From Uranotaenia lowii (taxonomy: Eukaryota; Arthropoda; Insecta; Diptera; Culicidae): a stretch of DNA of 64,000 bases. This document shows positions 1 to 10,813 of this stretch, piece after piece. Location: assembly GCF_029784155.1 (NCBI RefSeq), contig NC_073692.1, positions 67,217,888 to 67,281,887 on the forward strand, written 5' to 3'. The position numbers and the translations under genes were made by a program. Under the pieces are notes generated by a model that worked only from the letters and a program-made list of their open reading frames with translations, ran no database searches and was not told where the DNA came from. The first letter of the stretch is position 1, and each line of letters starts with the position of its first letter.

Positions 1-273
1 TTTGCAAAATGTTATATTGTAAATCTTAAAATTTAAATCATGATTGTAGGACACAGATGTAAAGTAGGAGAGAGGCGGGCTATATGCGCATATTAAGGAA
101 AGCGCTCATTTTCTCCCATATTCCAATAGATAGGAGTCTGAAAGCGATATGTACATGAGCGGACATCTGTTTTATATATGTTAGAGCAATTTTTCTGTTA
201 AAATCTCTAACAGTTTTTGTGAAAATGATTTTATAATAAAGGAAAACAAAATAGCCGATTCCAAAACTGGCGG
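1..273. other. AT-rich sequence, no gene seen
   Basis: No plausible coding region. It carries the palindrome TATGCGCATA around 83-92, preceded by GCGGGC. The same motif recurs at the ends of the adjacent inverted-repeat element, so this may be an outlying fragment of that family. Confidence 0.4.
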
Positions 274-846
274 GCTAAATGCGCATATTGATGTTTTTAG
301 CTATATTTCATTAACACTTGCAATATTTTGATATTATTTAATTGAAAATGGTAGAAACGGATGTTAAGCATACGTCAAGGCTGAAATTTTGGTGAAATTT
401 TTAATATCATAAGCTCTTTTGCATGAAACCTAGTTAGGTATGCCATATGGCCATATTTCATGGTAATATTTTGTTCATATCGTATTTTTATTGGATCAGT
501 ATGAAGTTCTTCTTTTTTCGCTGTGAGATCGTGATTTGAGCGTAGATTTGATGTTTCAATGATTAAAAGTAAAAAATTTATAAGACTAATCTATTTTTCT
601 TGATATAGGCAATTAACCTGCCTTGATATGGGCATTCAGAACCTGTCTCTTATTCCAAAATCTTATCATTTACAACTTTACCAAAAGCTTAAATTTAAAT
701 TTTTTCGACTTAATATAACAATTTAATTTTTTCATGCCATGTGTTAAAAGCGATTTACCCTCAAACTGCACTGATTAGATATGATGAATCTTCAGCCATA
801 TTGTCAATCGGCTGTATGCGCATATTACCCAATATGCGCATTTAGC
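274..846. mobile_element. TIR element (MITE-like) with GCTAAATGCGCATATTG ends
   Basis: The 17-mer GCTAAATGCGCATATTG at 274-290 is matched perfectly by its reverse complement at 830-846, enclosing 573 bp of AT-rich DNA. Just inside the right end (813-827) is a further TATGCGCATATTA copy, matching the motif at 79-95. No long ORF lies inside. The size, inverted ends and lack of coding capacity fit a non-autonomous DNA element. No clear target duplication was identified, so the exact borders are uncertain. Confidence 0.5.
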
Positions 847-1789
847 AACACTTCCCCCTACGATGCATCGTCTCAAAATAAAAATACGTAATTCGTTTTG
901 ATCAACCTTTTCTTGACACAAGTATTCTTGGAGTAGTGTGCAAATATCGTTTTTGGAGGGAGAAACAAAAAAACAATATGATTCCAAAGAGTCAGTCGAT
1001 TAACGAATTTTGGTGTGAACATGCTTCAAACTAATTTGTGTTGTTTGGAAGATGCTTTCGAAGAATCCGACAATGATGTTTCATTTTTATTTAAAAATCG
1101 TTTTTAACAGTTGGAAATGACGTGTACCACAAGAAGAATTAAAATAAAATACGATTTTCCTTTTATTCTATACATTAATTGTTGCAATTTTTTTACTTTA
1201 TGAAACAATGGGTTTAAAAATATATATGGAAAATGTTTCAGAATTTCAAAGGTGCTTACTCTAACAGTTTTCACTAACAATATTTTTAAAACCGAACTGG
1301 CAGCTAGACAATCTCATCAAATGCTATGCAAAATTTAAAAAATTCTTTCCGTCTAGTTACAAAGTATATAAACAAAGAATGTTGCATTAAAATATATGTT
1401 TTTATCCAAAAATTTAAAAGTCGGCTGGCAAATTTTATCAGCCGTCTTAGCTTCTACAGATTCCAACCCATTATGTTATTATAATGACGACTCAATTCTT
1501 TGTTTTAAATTGAACTTCAAATTTATAAAGTAATAATTTTTTTCAATGTATGAATCGAATAAAAAACCATTGATTTATTTAAAATTATTCAAAATATGTA
1601 TTTTAATTATTTTGTCAATCTTAAATTTACAAAAATCAACGTTTTAGTTCCCATTTCATACCTAATAGGAGAATTATTCCAAAAATTGTTAACACTTAAT
1701 ATCACTTATCCTGTAAATCTCTCAAGTTTGAATTTTTGTCTTGGTCCAAGGCATAATGACGTTGTACAAGTATAAACATAGTAAAATTA
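847..1789. other. AT-rich intergenic DNA, nothing recognised
   Basis: Mostly A/T runs with frequent stops in all frames. I see no repeat border, RNA gene or coding signature. Confidence 0.4.
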
Positions 1790-2271
1790 ATAACCCCTTT
1801 CACTGACCACCGGACAAAAATTAGACATCTGAAATCAATTGAGCATTCCTCAAAACTTCCACATGTAAATTTTCAACTTAATCCAATGAACACCTTATAT
1901 GGACGACCCCTTTCAATGATCTCTGTTCGAAAATTTGACAACGTATATCAATTACTCGTCCCTCAAATCTTCCACGTGCAAATATTCATCTGAATTCAAT
2001 GTATATTAGGAGAAATACCGCAAAAACAGTGTATAATTAATTGAGCATTCTTAAAAACACTCATGTTCAAGTTTTCATCACAATCTTATGTACAATATTT
2101 AACGCCAGTATTGCAAAAACAAAATTTTTGGACGACCCCCTTCAAAAGAGGTCCGAAATTATGAAAACATTTTCCATCATATCCGGTCCTCATGAGCAAC
2201 TTTGCCAAATTTTTAGCCCTCTAGGTCTTAAGACCTCCGAGACTATTAAGGACGAACAAACAAACAAATAA
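1790..2271 (+). repeat. Truncated copy of the GGACGACCCC compound repeat
   Basis: Contains two to three degenerate units of a repeat better preserved at 55486-56796. Each unit has a block like TATGGACGACCCCTTTC, then GACATCTGAAATC, CCTCAAAACT, GTGCAAATTTTCATC and a purine-rich AATATTGCAAAAA stretch. It ends like the other copy, with CTTAAGAC, GAGGAC/GACGAAC and a (CAAA)n tail at 2255-2270. A 76-codon reading frame from 2041 lies wholly within the repeat and should not be taken as a gene. Confidence 0.65.
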
Positions 2272-2668
2272 TTTGACGCGATTAAAATAAGTTTTTTGGA
2301 AAGAAAATTGAAATATAAATGCAGGTTTCAAACAGCCATGAAATTAAATCACAGACATTTGAAAAATACTTTTCTGTGTCTGATGAGTGATTTTTTTTTA
2401 ACCAATCCAGGATGTTTAGGTCGGAATCTTTGTGGATAGGGTAAATGATTTTGAGCGGAGCTAAATTGCTTAAATTGACTCAACTCGGAAGAGTTGATAA
2501 TGCGCTATGAATATGGGATATATTTAAACGATTTTTTATTAGTTTTCCAGATCAATATTGGTTTCTGGTTTTTTATGATGATTTGAAGATTTTTTTGAAA
2601 GTAAATCTTAATGAATCTAGAGCTATTTTATTGAAGAAAGAATTCTGAACTGTAGCGGAACCAATTTG
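2272..2668. other. Unannotated AT-rich spacer
   Basis: Between two repeat elements. No coding or structural signal was recognised. Confidence 0.4.
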
Positions 2669-2670
2669 TA

Positions 2671-3784
2671 CACTGAGGTTTTTTTTTATGCGGTATTTCA
2701 TCCCGTGTAAAAAAAAAACTGCGTAAAAGAAAACCGCGTTAATTCGAAAATCCGCGTGAAAAAAACCGCGTTAATTCGAAAATCCGCGTAAAGAAAAACC
2801 GCGTTAATTCGAAAATCCGCGTAAAAAATACCTCGTTAATTCGAAAATCCACGTAAAAAAAACCCGAAATTCGAAAATCCACGTAAAAAATCCATTTTAA
2901 TTAAAAAATTCGCGCAAAAAGCACGTTACTAAAAAAACGTGTAAGAACCATGATTATTTAAAAATTTGCGTACAATGATAGTTTATTTTTAAGATAAAAA
3001 ACAAAATCAATTAGATTAATAGAAAATTAGAATATAGTGAGGCTTATTTGACAGTGTGGAATTCAGATCGTCTCATGTCTCATGTCTCAGGTCTTAGGTC
3101 TCATGTCTCAGGTCTCATATCTCAGGTCTCATGTTCCATGTCTCAGGTCTCATGTCTCATGTCTCATGTCTCAGGTCTCATGTTTCAGGTCTCAGGTCTC
3201 ATGTCTCAGGTTTCATGTCTCATGTCTCAGGTTTCAGGTCTCAGGTCTCATGTCTCATGTCTCAGGTCTCATGTCTCATGTCTCATGTCTCAGGTCTCAT
3301 GTCTCATGTCTCATGTCTCATGGCTCATTTTACATGTCTCAGGTCTCAGGTCTCATGTCTATTGTCCATTGTCTCATGTCTCATGTCTCATGTCTCAGGT
3401 CTCAGGTCTCAAGTCTCAGGTCTCAGGTCTCATGTCTCATGTCTCATATTTCAGGTCTCAGAGCTCGAGTCTCATATTTCAGGTCTCAAATCTCAGGTCT
3501 TATGTCTCAGGTCTCAGGTCTCAAGTCAAAGGTCTCAGGTCGCAGATCTCATGTATCACGTTCTTAGTCTCAGAGCTAAGATTTTCCCAACTACAAAAAG
3601 ATTCTCCTTTGAAAAAGTCTTAGAATATTTTCTCTGAAAAACCGCGTTAATTCGAAAATCCGCGTAAAAAAACCGCTTTAATTCGAAAATCCGCGTAAAA
3701 AAACCGCGTTAATTCAAAAATCCGCGTAAAAAAAGCCGCGTAAAAAAACCGTGTGAAAAAAACCGCGTAAAACAAACCTCAGTG
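2671..3784. mobile_element. TA-flanked TIR element with CACTGAGG ends and internal satellites
   Basis: The left end CACTGAGGTTT (from 2671) and right end AAACCTCAGTG (to 3784) are inverted repeats. Each is flanked by TA (2669-2670 and 3785-3786), the target duplication expected of Tc1/mariner-like transposition. Just inside both ends lie many copies of a roughly 29-bp unit built from CCGCGTTAATTCGAAAATC and GCGTAAAAAAA, on the left at about 2700-2900 and on the right at 3637-3770. The centre is a separate heptamer satellite (3064-3580). There is no transposase frame. Assignment to mariner rests only on the TA duplication. Confidence 0.7.
3064..3580. repeat. GTCTCAT/GTCTCAG heptamer satellite
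   Basis: About 500 bp of heptamers alternating mainly between GTCTCAT and GTCTCAG, with occasional substitutions such as GTTTCAG and GTCTAT. Because the unit is 7 bp and lacks stops, all three forward frames stay open and spell SQVSCLMSHVSGLRS-type peptides. These frames are an artefact of the satellite, not genes. Confidence 0.95.
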
Positions 3785-3899
3785 TACTGTGAAAACCATT
3801 AATAGCACTCATACCATTTCTTTGTGTAACTGTGAAAACTTTAATTGAACGCCATCTTTAAAGATTTTAAATTTCTTAAATAAGTATTTAAAACAGATT

Positions 3900-4640
3900 T
3901 TAAAGGCTGCTGCTACGAACAAAATTGTTACTGCATGATTCGGTCACTGAAAGAAGAGGAAATTGCTTTGGAAGCGCAGATTTTTAAGGCTTCTCTTGCT
4001 GATTGTTTCTTTTGGTTTGGATTTCCGGTGTTAAAAGACGGAAATGGCTAGAGGAGCACAGATTGCTAAGGCCGTTGCTCCTCCTTTCGGCTGGCTTTCC
4101 GGTGGATAAAGACGAAATGAATTTGGATTGGAAGCGCAGATTTTCAGGCAGCTTCTGCTGATTGTATTCTTTGAATTGGCCTTCCGATGGAAAAAGACAG
4201 GGTTGGCAAAGGAAGCGCAGGAATTAACTTTGGAAGCGCAGATTACTAAGGCTACTGTTGCTGATTGTCTGGCCTTCCACTGAAAAAGAAAAAAACGGAA
4301 TTATCTAAGGAAGTACAGATTTTTAAGGTTGCTGTTGCTGATTGTTTGTTTTGATTTGGCCTTCTGGTGGAAAAAGACAGGATTGGCTAAGGAAGCGCAG
4401 ATTTTTAAGGCTGCTGTTTCTGATTTTTTATTAGGATTCTTAAAGCTACTGCTGCTGATTGTTTGTTTTGAATTAGCCTTCTGGTTAGGAAGGCTGTTTC
4501 TAAGAATCCAATCGAATTATTTAAGCTCTGGTAAACAGAGACATAGTGACAAGAAAAGCACAGTTTCAGAGAGCTGTTGCTTAGAATGTTTTTTTTGCGG
4601 ATTGTTCCGCCTCTGATAAACAAAAGCAGAGCGACAGGAA
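3900..4640. repeat. Degenerate tandem repeat, roughly 80-95 bp unit
   Basis: At least six imperfect units share GGAAGCGCAGATTTTTAAGG, then a CTGCTGTTGCTGATTGTTT stretch, then TTTGGCCTTCTGGTGGAAAA and AGACAGGATTGGCTAA. Copies are visible near 3970, 4050, 4130, 4215-4255, 4310 and 4390. The units have point changes and small indels, so the array is old. Short overlapping frames here are by-products. Confidence 0.75.
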
Positions 4641-4757
4641 AAGCACAAATAAGGACGGCTTTTGAAGAGAATATTTTCGGATCGGATGAAGAATATGCAG
4701 AAAATAAATAAAATTTTGAGATATGCAAAGCTTTTGCTGAGGATGGAATGTAGAATT

Positions 4758-6151
4758 CCCGGCCGACTGGATGCAGGGTATCCTCGTTAAGGTCCCGAAG
4801 AAAGGAGACCTGACAGAGTGCGGTAACTGGCGAGGCATAACGTTGATCTGTACAACCCTCAAAGTACTCTGCAAAGTGATCCTGAACAGGATCCAGGAGA
4901 AATTCGACGCTACACTCCGACGGCAACAAGCTGGATTCCGATCCGGACGATCATGTGTGGACCACATCACAACGCTACGAATCATACTGGAACAAATCAA
5001 CGAATTCCAGGACTCTCTTCTGCTGGTGTTCGTTGATTTCGAAAAAGCATTCGACCGACTTAATCATGAAAACATCTGGGCGGCTCTAAGGCGACGAGGG
5101 GTCCCAGAGAAACTAGTCCATCTCATCGAAGCACAATACGAGGCATTTTCGTGCAAGGTCTTGCACGATGGTGTCTTGTCCGAACCAATCCCGGTAACTG
5201 CTGGAGTGAGACAAGGATGTATCTTATCACCGCTACTTTTCCTCATCGTAATGGATGAGATTCTGACTGGATCGATCGACTGTGCACCGAACCGAGGATT
5301 GCCGTGGAATCCTTTAACAATGGAGCAACTGAACGACCTTGACCTGGCTGACGATATTGTTTTGCTCGCCCAAACACAACCGGACATGCAGAGCAAACTC
5401 GACAACCTCACCGAAAGCTCCAAGGCAGCAGGTCTCAAAGTCAATGTCGGAAAGACCAAGTCGATGGAGATCAACACAGGAAATCCCTCCAGTTTCATGG
5501 TAGCTGGGCAACAAGTTGAGAAAGTGGAGTGCTTCCAGTATCTTGGTAGCCAGATAACGCCTGATGGTGGTACCAGGAAAGACATCGAAACCCGGATCAG
5601 AAAGGCCCGATTTGCGTTTGCGAGTCTCCGAAACATCTGGCGGTCACGCCAGATCTCTCTACGAACGAAAATCCGAATCTTCAACTCAAACGTCAAATCC
5701 GTATTGCTGTACGGGTGCGAAACTTGGTGCACATATGCGGTGACGACGCGAAAACTGCAAGTATTTGTAAACCGCTGCCTGCGGAACATCATCCGCGCTT
5801 GGTGGCCTGGCAACTGGATCTCGAATGAGGAACTACATCGCCGGTGTCATCGAAGGGCGCTAGAAATCGAGATTCGGGAACGAAAGTGGAGATGGATTGG
5901 GCACACGCTGCGAAAAGATGAAAACGAGATTTGCAGAGAGGCGCTTGACTGGAATCCAGAAGGTCATCGAAGAAGAGGCAGGCCCAGAAACTCGTGGCGG
6001 CGAAGCCTAGCCGCTGAAATCCGAACTGTCGACGAGAATCTTGACTGGGACCAGGTGAAGACGCTGGCTCCGGATCGTCAACAGTGGAGGTCTTTTACCA
6101 CGGCCCTATGCACCGGAGGATCGGCGCGGGATCATTAAGTAAGTAAGTAAA
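4758..6151 (+). mobile_element. 5'-truncated RTE-like non-LTR retrotransposon insertion
   Basis: The insert is bounded by the 12-bp direct repeat GAATGTAGAATT at 4746-4757 and 6152-6163, a target-site duplication. It begins abruptly inside the RT fingers region and ends in a (TAAG)n/TAAGTAAGTAAA tail. This is what target-primed reverse transcription gives: 5' truncation, a 3' short-repeat tail and a variable target duplication. The flanks on both sides belong to the same older tandem-repeat region. The clade is inferred from the protein and the short-repeat 3' end. Confidence 0.85.
4771..6138 (+). CDS. Non-LTR reverse transcriptase, C-terminal part (RTE-like)
   Basis: A 455-codon open frame from the first ATG. 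The same frame is open back to a TGA at 4738, and RT-like sequence begins at the insertion border, so the true start is lost. From the first Met: PKKGD and NWRGI of the fingers at 9-23, AGFRSGRS at 54-61, catalytic VFVDFEKAFD at 86-95, GVRQGC at 145-150, the catalytic box LADD at 192-195 (families usually have F/YADD), YLGS at 257-260, YGCETW at 314-319 and a basic C-terminal domain with WIGHTLRK and RRGRPRNSWRR. The protein would copy element RNA at the nicked target. The apurinic endonuclease domain is absent, so this copy cannot move alone. The stop codon coincides with the first TAA of the (TAAG)n tail. There are no internal stops or frameshifts, so the copy is fairly young. Confidence 0.85.
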   Translation: MQGILVKVPKKGDLTECGNWRGITLICTTLKVLCKVILNRIQEKFDATLRRQQAGFRSGRSCVDHITTLRIILEQINEFQDSLLLVFVDFEKAFDRLNHENIWAALRRRGVPEKLVHLIEAQYEAFSCKVLHDGVLSEPIPVTAGVRQGCILSPLLFLIVMDEILTGSIDCAPNRGLPWNPLTMEQLNDLDLADDIVLLAQTQPDMQSKLDNLTESSKAAGLKVNVGKTKSMEINTGNPSSFMVAGQQVEKVECFQYLGSQITPDGGTRKDIETRIRKARFAFASLRNIWRSRQISLRTKIRIFNSNVKSVLLYGCETWCTYAVTTRKLQVFVNRCLRNIIRAWWPGNWISNEELHRRCHRRALEIEIRERKWRWIGHTLRKDENEICREALDWNPEGHRRRGRPRNSWRRSLAAEIRTVDENLDWDQVKTLAPDRQQWRSFTTALCTGGSARDH

Positions 6152-6460
6152 GAATGTAGAATTGAGATGAGGGATATTTGGTACATAAAACGTTGTATTT
6201 CAGAAAGATTCTTTTGAGAATAGAGTTGAGAAGGAATGTAGAGATGAGATGAGGGATAAGCAGAAATTAAATAAAATTTGTAGGATGGAGAATAAAGATG
6301 TGGAATATGGATTAAAAATTGAGGATATCTGGTTGATCAAATTTTGTTCTAAAGAAAAAACAAAAATCGACGCGTAAACAGTTTTAATTGAGAAAAGAGG
6401 TGAGAAGGAATGTAGGGATGAGATGAACGATAAGCGAAAATAAATCAAATTTAATTAAAA
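6152..6460. repeat. Two imperfect tandem units around GAATGTAGAGATGAGATGA
   Basis: A block like TTGAGAAGGAATGTAG, then AGATGAGATGA, then a GATAAGCAGAAATTAAAT-type stretch occurs at about 6227-6280 and again at 6390-6445, with a weaker related copy at 6150-6185. Together with the sequence before 4757 it forms the pre-insertion target of the RTE-like element. Confidence 0.6.
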
Positions 6461-7814
6461 ATAAAATAAAATAATAATTTTTTTCGACAACACTGAAGAT
6501 AAATAAAATAAAATAAATGTCTATGGGACAAACAAAGTCAATCATTGATCTGTTCTTGTGAGTGAAAGACGAGTCTGAGTGAATTTCTGAATTGAGATTC
6601 ATAAGAATCGTAAAATCATAAAAAATATATTTGAATGATTATTTGAATGTGCGCGTTTAGGGTCATATTACCGAGAACAATTTTTGAAGGTAACGACAAA
6701 GTCAGTAATATAAAAGTATGCCTCATGCCTGTAAATTGCTCTTAACCAAAGTTGCCGAAGAAACAACTTTTTTTGTGATTCACCCAAAAATTCTATTATG
6801 TTTTTTCTGTGATGCTGTTTCCTTTAATAAAATTGAAAATTTTTGATAAATGGGATCTTTTCTCTATTTTAGTTTGAAAAAATCATTTAACCACTAAAAA
6901 TCTTATCATACTTTTTTTTATTTAAAGTAAAAAATTTAAATTTTCATGGGCCTAAAAAATATCAACTTTGGAAGTCGATTCAAAATTTAAAAATTCTGTG
7001 AAATCTGTGGATATTTCAAGATTTTGTGATCTATGTTACAGATTGTGTGATAAAAAATTGCCCAAAATTCTGTGAAATAACAGATGGTTCTGTTATTTCG
7101 GTAACCTTGCTCTAAAAATTTAATTCATAGAATAAAATTTATAATTTTTATTTATTTCTGATGGTAATGACAATTTAATTGTCATACAGACTTTTTGTAT
7201 GCAGTTTCTAATGAATCATGATAAAATTTATTTATGTATATAAAATATGGGAACTTGAGGTATTTAGCTTAATTGATGATACAATTATTTCCCAACCGAT
7301 TTTCATGAGTACGAGCTCAAGAGGAAACATCAAACACAAGTGAATCGGAAGTTTTCAGTATCAGACCACAAATTGAATAGTTATGTAACTTTTATAAATT
7401 AGCTGCCCCCTTTTGATTTGCTAGACTTTGTACAATTGAAGAATTTTTATCAAGAACTACTTCTCTAAATGAAATCTGCTTCTTAAAATTCGAAAAGTAA
7501 TGGCAAGGACAATTGATTCTTATTCTGAAATCAGACTCTATCTTGGGTTCTCAAATGATGCCAAAAAATATACATGAAAGCTTTCCTCCACCTTCCCGTC
7601 GTTCCCCTGAAAGCAATAATCAAAAAGCATTTCTATTACCCCAAAAAAAATAATTTTTGGTGTGCCTGGTTTGGTACAATTACAGTTATTTTTAATACTT
7701 TTCGAACTTAATTTTTTATCTATTATGTCCTTAAATCTGATACAATAAGAAAAATACTCTGGTACTGCATACATTCAGGGAAAAAAAAAGCGTGAGAGAC
7801 ATAGCGTATAAGAC
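6461..7814. other. AT-rich intergenic DNA
   Basis: Long A/T runs and stops in all frames. The short minus frames here have no recognisable domains. No repeat borders found. Confidence 0.4.
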
Positions 7815-8050
7815 CAGGCCCACTTGCTAACTTGATTCGAAAAATAGCATTCGAGCAGTAGGTTGTTACAGGATGCGTTTATGTAGCAACCCGGTACTTG
7901 CGGTGGGCTTGGTCTAAGATCAAACCCACCGGGCGTTGCTATTTCGGTCGGTATTTTAGATGTTTTGATTGGTTGCGTTTTTATCTACTTACTGATTTTC
8001 GCACCCATTGTTGCCATCCAGGTTGGTATTTGTGTTTGTTTATAGTTCAT
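7815..8050. repeat. Dispersed repeat, head-to-head ends (copy A)
   Basis: Shares two blocks with 21436-21690. At 7819-7910 is the inverse of the block containing GTTGCTACATAAACGCATCC. At 7922-8040 is the block GTTGCTATTTCGGTCGG, ATTTTAGATGTTTTGATTGG and TTTTCGCACCCATTGTTG. The centre (about 7895-7935) is a near-palindrome, GGTGGGCTTGG versus AAACCCACC, as if two element ends abut head to head. No ORF. Confidence 0.6.
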
Positions 8051-10090
8051 AACGGTTAAGAACTACACAAATTAACGTTTAAAGTTAGTATAGATTGTTG
8101 AGAATTGCAGCAAAAACGCTTATGTTTTTAAAACATCTAATAATATTATTTCATTTCATAAATATAAGCTAAAATGAGTAATGACAAAGCTTGTATGAAA
8201 AGATCTTGAAAATTTGTTTATTTGACATTTCGACAAGATTCTTAAATAATCATTGCCTAGATCTAAGGAAAAGTAAATAGTTCCGCTCAAGATCATTAAC
8301 TCTTTATGCTTAACTGAGAGGAAACATTGACAGTTATCCGTTTTGTTAATTTATCGTCGTGGTACCAAGCATCTCTTGTAAGTCGTAAACATGCATTAAT
8401 TTTGATTCCAAGTACTTTTTGCATTTGTTTGGAAATCAAAAATTTTCAACCAAGAATTTTTTTCATTGATTGCTGCTGTTCGGAAACCGAAATAAATTAA
8501 AACCTTGCTCGATGCAATCCCTGAGTTTCTATGATTGATTGACAGAAGAAGACAGTAAAAAGCGCACGCGATTGGTGTCTTCTCTAATGTTTGATTCACC
8601 GCCTTATGGAACTGCTACAAAATATTGTGGTAGCAGGCATATGAATTCGTTGTGGAAAAGGTTACCTTTCAAACACCGATCGTTGGAAAATAAAAAAAAC
8701 CTTCACTAGTTACTGCAGTGATATATTTCTCGAAAAAGCATCTATTGATTCGGCTTCGCACCTCCTCCTGATGGAATTGATGTGGTGTAGGCGCAATTTA
8801 TTTGTGCACCTTAGCAGTTCCGAACCTGCTCGTTATACATCTGTTGTTGAATTTGGCGGCAGTCGGTCACTCAAAAGGTTTATCACATTGGACCGGGTAC
8901 GATGGAACAAAAAATTTTCATAGTTATGGAATAGTTACTCATATTGTTTTTGTTATTTGAGAGTCGTAAGAGGAAAAAATATCAAGAAGTTCTGACTGGT
9001 AATACTTATCACGACTTTTTTGAATAACAAAATCGCAACCATTTAACACCTCTTGGATGGGCATTTTGCCCCTCATGCTCCCCAATACCAAACGTAGCAT
9101 CACGTTACGTGGGATTGACATTTGAACTTTTCCATTCGTGGTATATTTATATTTTGATCAACAATGCTGATGATTCAGAAAAAGGTTGAGGGACAGACAG
9201 AGAGACAGAGAGAGTTGGTACCGATAGAGGTCGTCGGCAACAAATTGCTGCCGGGGTTTGATTCCTTTGCGATCAGTTCCAAATCTAGCGATGGAGCATG
9301 GGGCAAGCATCGGGCATCAGGCTGCGCGGTAATGAAAGGTTTTCGAAAACTTCGCTCCGAGAGAAGCCCTCGTCAATTTTGGGTCATCGGGACCAGACCA
9401 GGGCGTGAATTTGAGGCTCGGCGCGCGCCCTCTGTCTCTCGCAATGAGATGGTGATCTTTAAGATGATAGTAGAAGGTACAAGGTACCTGAAAGCACACG
9501 GATCGTTACCGTTTTGTTTGTCAGACCGATTTGAGGGACAGCATCGGCCGGCTAGCAATCGCAAAGTGGGTCAGACCGTTTGAAGCAGCCGATCTGCCAA
9601 GCGGACATGACAGGCTCGTTAAGGTATATGTCACTTGCTAAGGACGCGCCGTTCAGTTATCTGGTACAAATCATTGTACCAGCAACCTGTTGCCGATGAA
9701 TGATCGAGCAAAATGGTGCGATTTGTTGCCCTGGGTGTGAACTTTAGCAGCCGGGCGAGCGTGATCTCGCAAATAAGTATCGGTAGCCTGGGGAAAATTT
9801 AGCAACTTAACACCAATTAAGGAGATTCGAGAGTTCAGAACAGGTCGATAGCTGCGAGCAAAAGTCTTTACGTTATGCGATTCGACTGTCGCATTTTTTT
9901 TTAAATTGGCAAAAACATGAACAGCTTTTTGTCTTTAATAAAGTCGCCAAAGGTCAAACTGATCCTCTTAGAAACATGGGTTACAATTTCGGGAAAAAAA
10001 TATTATGCTTGATATTATACCTCCATAACAGTTACCCAGTATTTTGATTAATGTTTGATTAGAATTTTCTAGGTTTTCGCACAGGATTCT
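8051..10090. other. Non-coding stretch with a GC-richer block (8.9-9.8 kb)
   Basis: 8051-8880 is AT-rich with nothing recognised. From about 8880 to 9800 base composition is more balanced, with a purine-rich GACAGACAGAGAGACAGAG run near 9194. A near-perfect hairpin, TGGTACAAATCATTGTACCA, lies at about 9661-9680. Frames of 60-139 codons overlap here on both strands without any domain I know. Non-coding, possibly regulatory, is more likely than a gene. Confidence 0.35.
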
Positions 10091-10094
10091 TTAA

Positions 10095-10809
10095 GGGGGG
10101 GTAGGGTCTAACGGGTATAAAAAACACCACTTTCAAGATTTTTTTCTAGAGCTATCGTTCAAACAAATGTATTCAAATTTTTTGCATTATACAAAGCATT
10201 GTTAAAAGAACATTAAGTAATTTTTTCGTATAAAAATATTGAAAAATGAGCCGGTGACAGAGCACTTTCGAAGATGCCTTTTAGAAAACAGGATTTGCGG
10301 TGGACACTGTATCTCAGCACAGAAACATCTGAAGTCAAAAAATCAGAGCAAAATATTTTTAATAGATGTTTTTCTAGACCCCATCGTTTTTATTTAACTT
10401 AAAAAAAAATTTATGAAATTTTTGTGGCTGTTTGAAGTAAAAACTACGATTTTTCACGAACAAATCCGCCATTTTGTATCTGTGAATCTTCCCAAAGTAA
10501 AAAAAAAAAAAAAGAAAAACGTTGGGGTCTGGTATATTATATGTAGAAAATATGTTCCAAATTTGAAAAGAATCGGATAAGTAGTTTTCAAATGACGATG
10601 TCCACAGACTTTAAAAATGTGCTTTCGAGAAAACGCGTTTGAGGTTTCTGCTCTTGCTCTCTTGCAGTATTAGATAGGAGGAGATAAAGGCCTATAATTT
10701 CTACAGTTTTGCTTCAATTGACTTGAAAATTTGACACAACAATCTTGAAATGTTTTAAAATAAGAAAATAAAAAAAAATCGATTTTTTGAAAGTGTTAGA
10801 CCCCCCCCC
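10095..10809. mobile_element. TTAA-flanked MITE (piggyBac-like ends)
   Basis: Bounded by TTAA at 10091-10094 and 10810-10813. The ends are inverted: GGGGGGGTAGGGTCTAACGG on the left and the complement of GGGGGGGGTCTAACACTTTC on the right. Both continue inward to related CACTTTCAAGATTTTTT-type sequence. Length is 715 bp with no transposase frame. TTAA duplication is the hallmark of the piggyBac superfamily. The assignment rests on that alone. Confidence 0.7.
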
Positions 10810-10813
10810 TTAA

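Noticed and set aside
3048..3637. Three long SQVSCLMSHVSG-type frames
   Set aside because: Heptamer satellite open in every forward frame.
2700..3770. CRISPR-like array
   Set aside because: Units are contiguous or irregular without unique spacers, the sequence is eukaryotic, and the array sits inside a TIR element.
5064..5813. 249-codon minus frame
   Set aside because: Antisense shadow of the RT coding sequence, with no known domain.
9164..9583. 139-codon plus ORF as a host gene
   Set aside because: Purine-rich repeat start, several overlapping minus frames and no recognisable motif.
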